NCBI GenBank assembly: GCA_002686265.1 | Contig: NZBA01000048.1 | Span: 1 to 57,140 of the forward strand | Source of the DNA: Planctomycetota bacterium | GTDB taxonomy: Bacteria; Planctomycetota; UBA1135; GCA-002686595 | DNA: 57,140 bases | Direction of reading: 5' to 3' | In this document: piece after piece, positions 57,057 through 57,140 of the stretch | Numbering within the stretch: the first letter of the stretch is position 1 | Layout of the letters: each line of letters opens with the position of its first letter | Translations under genes and position numbers: made by a program | The notes under the pieces: generated by a model | The model's input: the letters and a program-made list of their open reading frames with translations, nothing else | Databases searched by the model: none | Told to the model about the DNA's origin: nothing

Positions 57057-57140
57057 TTGGTGGACACCCAAGATCGCGCGTTGCGCGAGGATGTCCATAT
57101 GCCGAGACGGAAACGACGGAAGTTCAGTGCTGAGGAGAAG
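57057..57140 (+). mobile_element. Left end of an IS3-type insertion sequence (cut by window edge)
   Basis: A candidate terminal inverted repeat near 57057 (ttggtggacacccaagat) is followed 40 nt later by a transposase-like start codon. IS3-family ends commonly start TGGnnn...CCC. The other end and target duplication are outside the window. Confidence 0.5.
57099..57140 (+). CDS. IS3-family transposase OrfA, first 14 codons
   Basis: MPRRKRRKFSAEEK matches the basic N-terminus of IS3/IS911 OrfA helix-turn-helix proteins (M-x-[KR]-R-R-x-[FY]-[ST]-x-E-x-K). The remainder lies outside the window. Confidence 0.6.
   Translation, partial: MPRRKRRKFSAEEK

Overview
High-G+C chromosomal DNA that looks planctomycetal. 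This assignment is inferred from gene content: ECF sigma factor, many secreted lipoproteins, FG-GAP/VCBS plus ASPIC/UnbV proteins, SdrD-B-like repeat lipoprotein, DUF1570-like and DUF2007-like proteins, PQQ-propeller remnant, sulfatase-like and GH5/GH9 enzymes, B12-radical SAM proteins, and a recurrent secreted module I associate with marine planctomycetes. No rRNA, tRNA or CRISPR was seen. Coding density is high, with many 1-8 nt start/stop overlaps, but several genes are broken.

Layout. 1-238: start of an ECF sigma factor (minus). 558-4943: two secreted beta-helix-type proteins flanking a small gene graveyard (a copy of part of a neighbouring membrane gene and an internally deleted tryptophanase). 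5183-13375: plus-strand run of a membrane-anchored metallophosphoesterase, an FG-GAP/ASPIC/TPR gene interrupted by one in-frame TGA, and a second FG-GAP/ASPIC lipoprotein. 13419-23173: putative glycan or metabolite modification locus with a NodU/CmcH carbamoyltransferase, two tandem paralogous B12-radical SAM proteins, a GT4 glycosyltransferase, a third B12-radical SAM protein and an SGNH-TPR protein. 23258-27047: a secreted Ig/carboxypeptidase-regulatory-like protein, a sterol-desaturase-family hydroxylase and a collapsed PQQ-propeller gene.

27044-36724 (minus) is the most interesting block: a compact exopolysaccharide (probably cellulose or related beta-glucan) secretion cluster. It has a TPR plus outer-membrane-barrel lipoprotein (BcsC/PelB-like), a GH5 lipoprotein, a BcsA-type synthase with two PilZ-like domains and a C-terminal TPR array, and a second GH5. 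No BcsB is visible. A GH9 endoglucanase and a CBM11-like lipoprotein lie further downstream at 48082-51143.

37201-44747: small membrane protein, OmpA-like barrel lipoprotein plus SdrD-B repeat lipoprotein behind a perfect 22-bp palindrome, a paralogue of the 23258 protein, a coiled-coil protein and a membrane/coiled-coil/zinc-ribbon protein. 44778-57140: thioredoxin-like and transglutaminase-like pair, GH9 and CBM pair, DUF2007 protein, sulfatase-like lipoprotein, degenerate DUF1570-like protein, GT4 glycosyltransferase, and the first codons of an IS3-type transposase at the right edge. All calls are from reading the sequence; no database searches were run.
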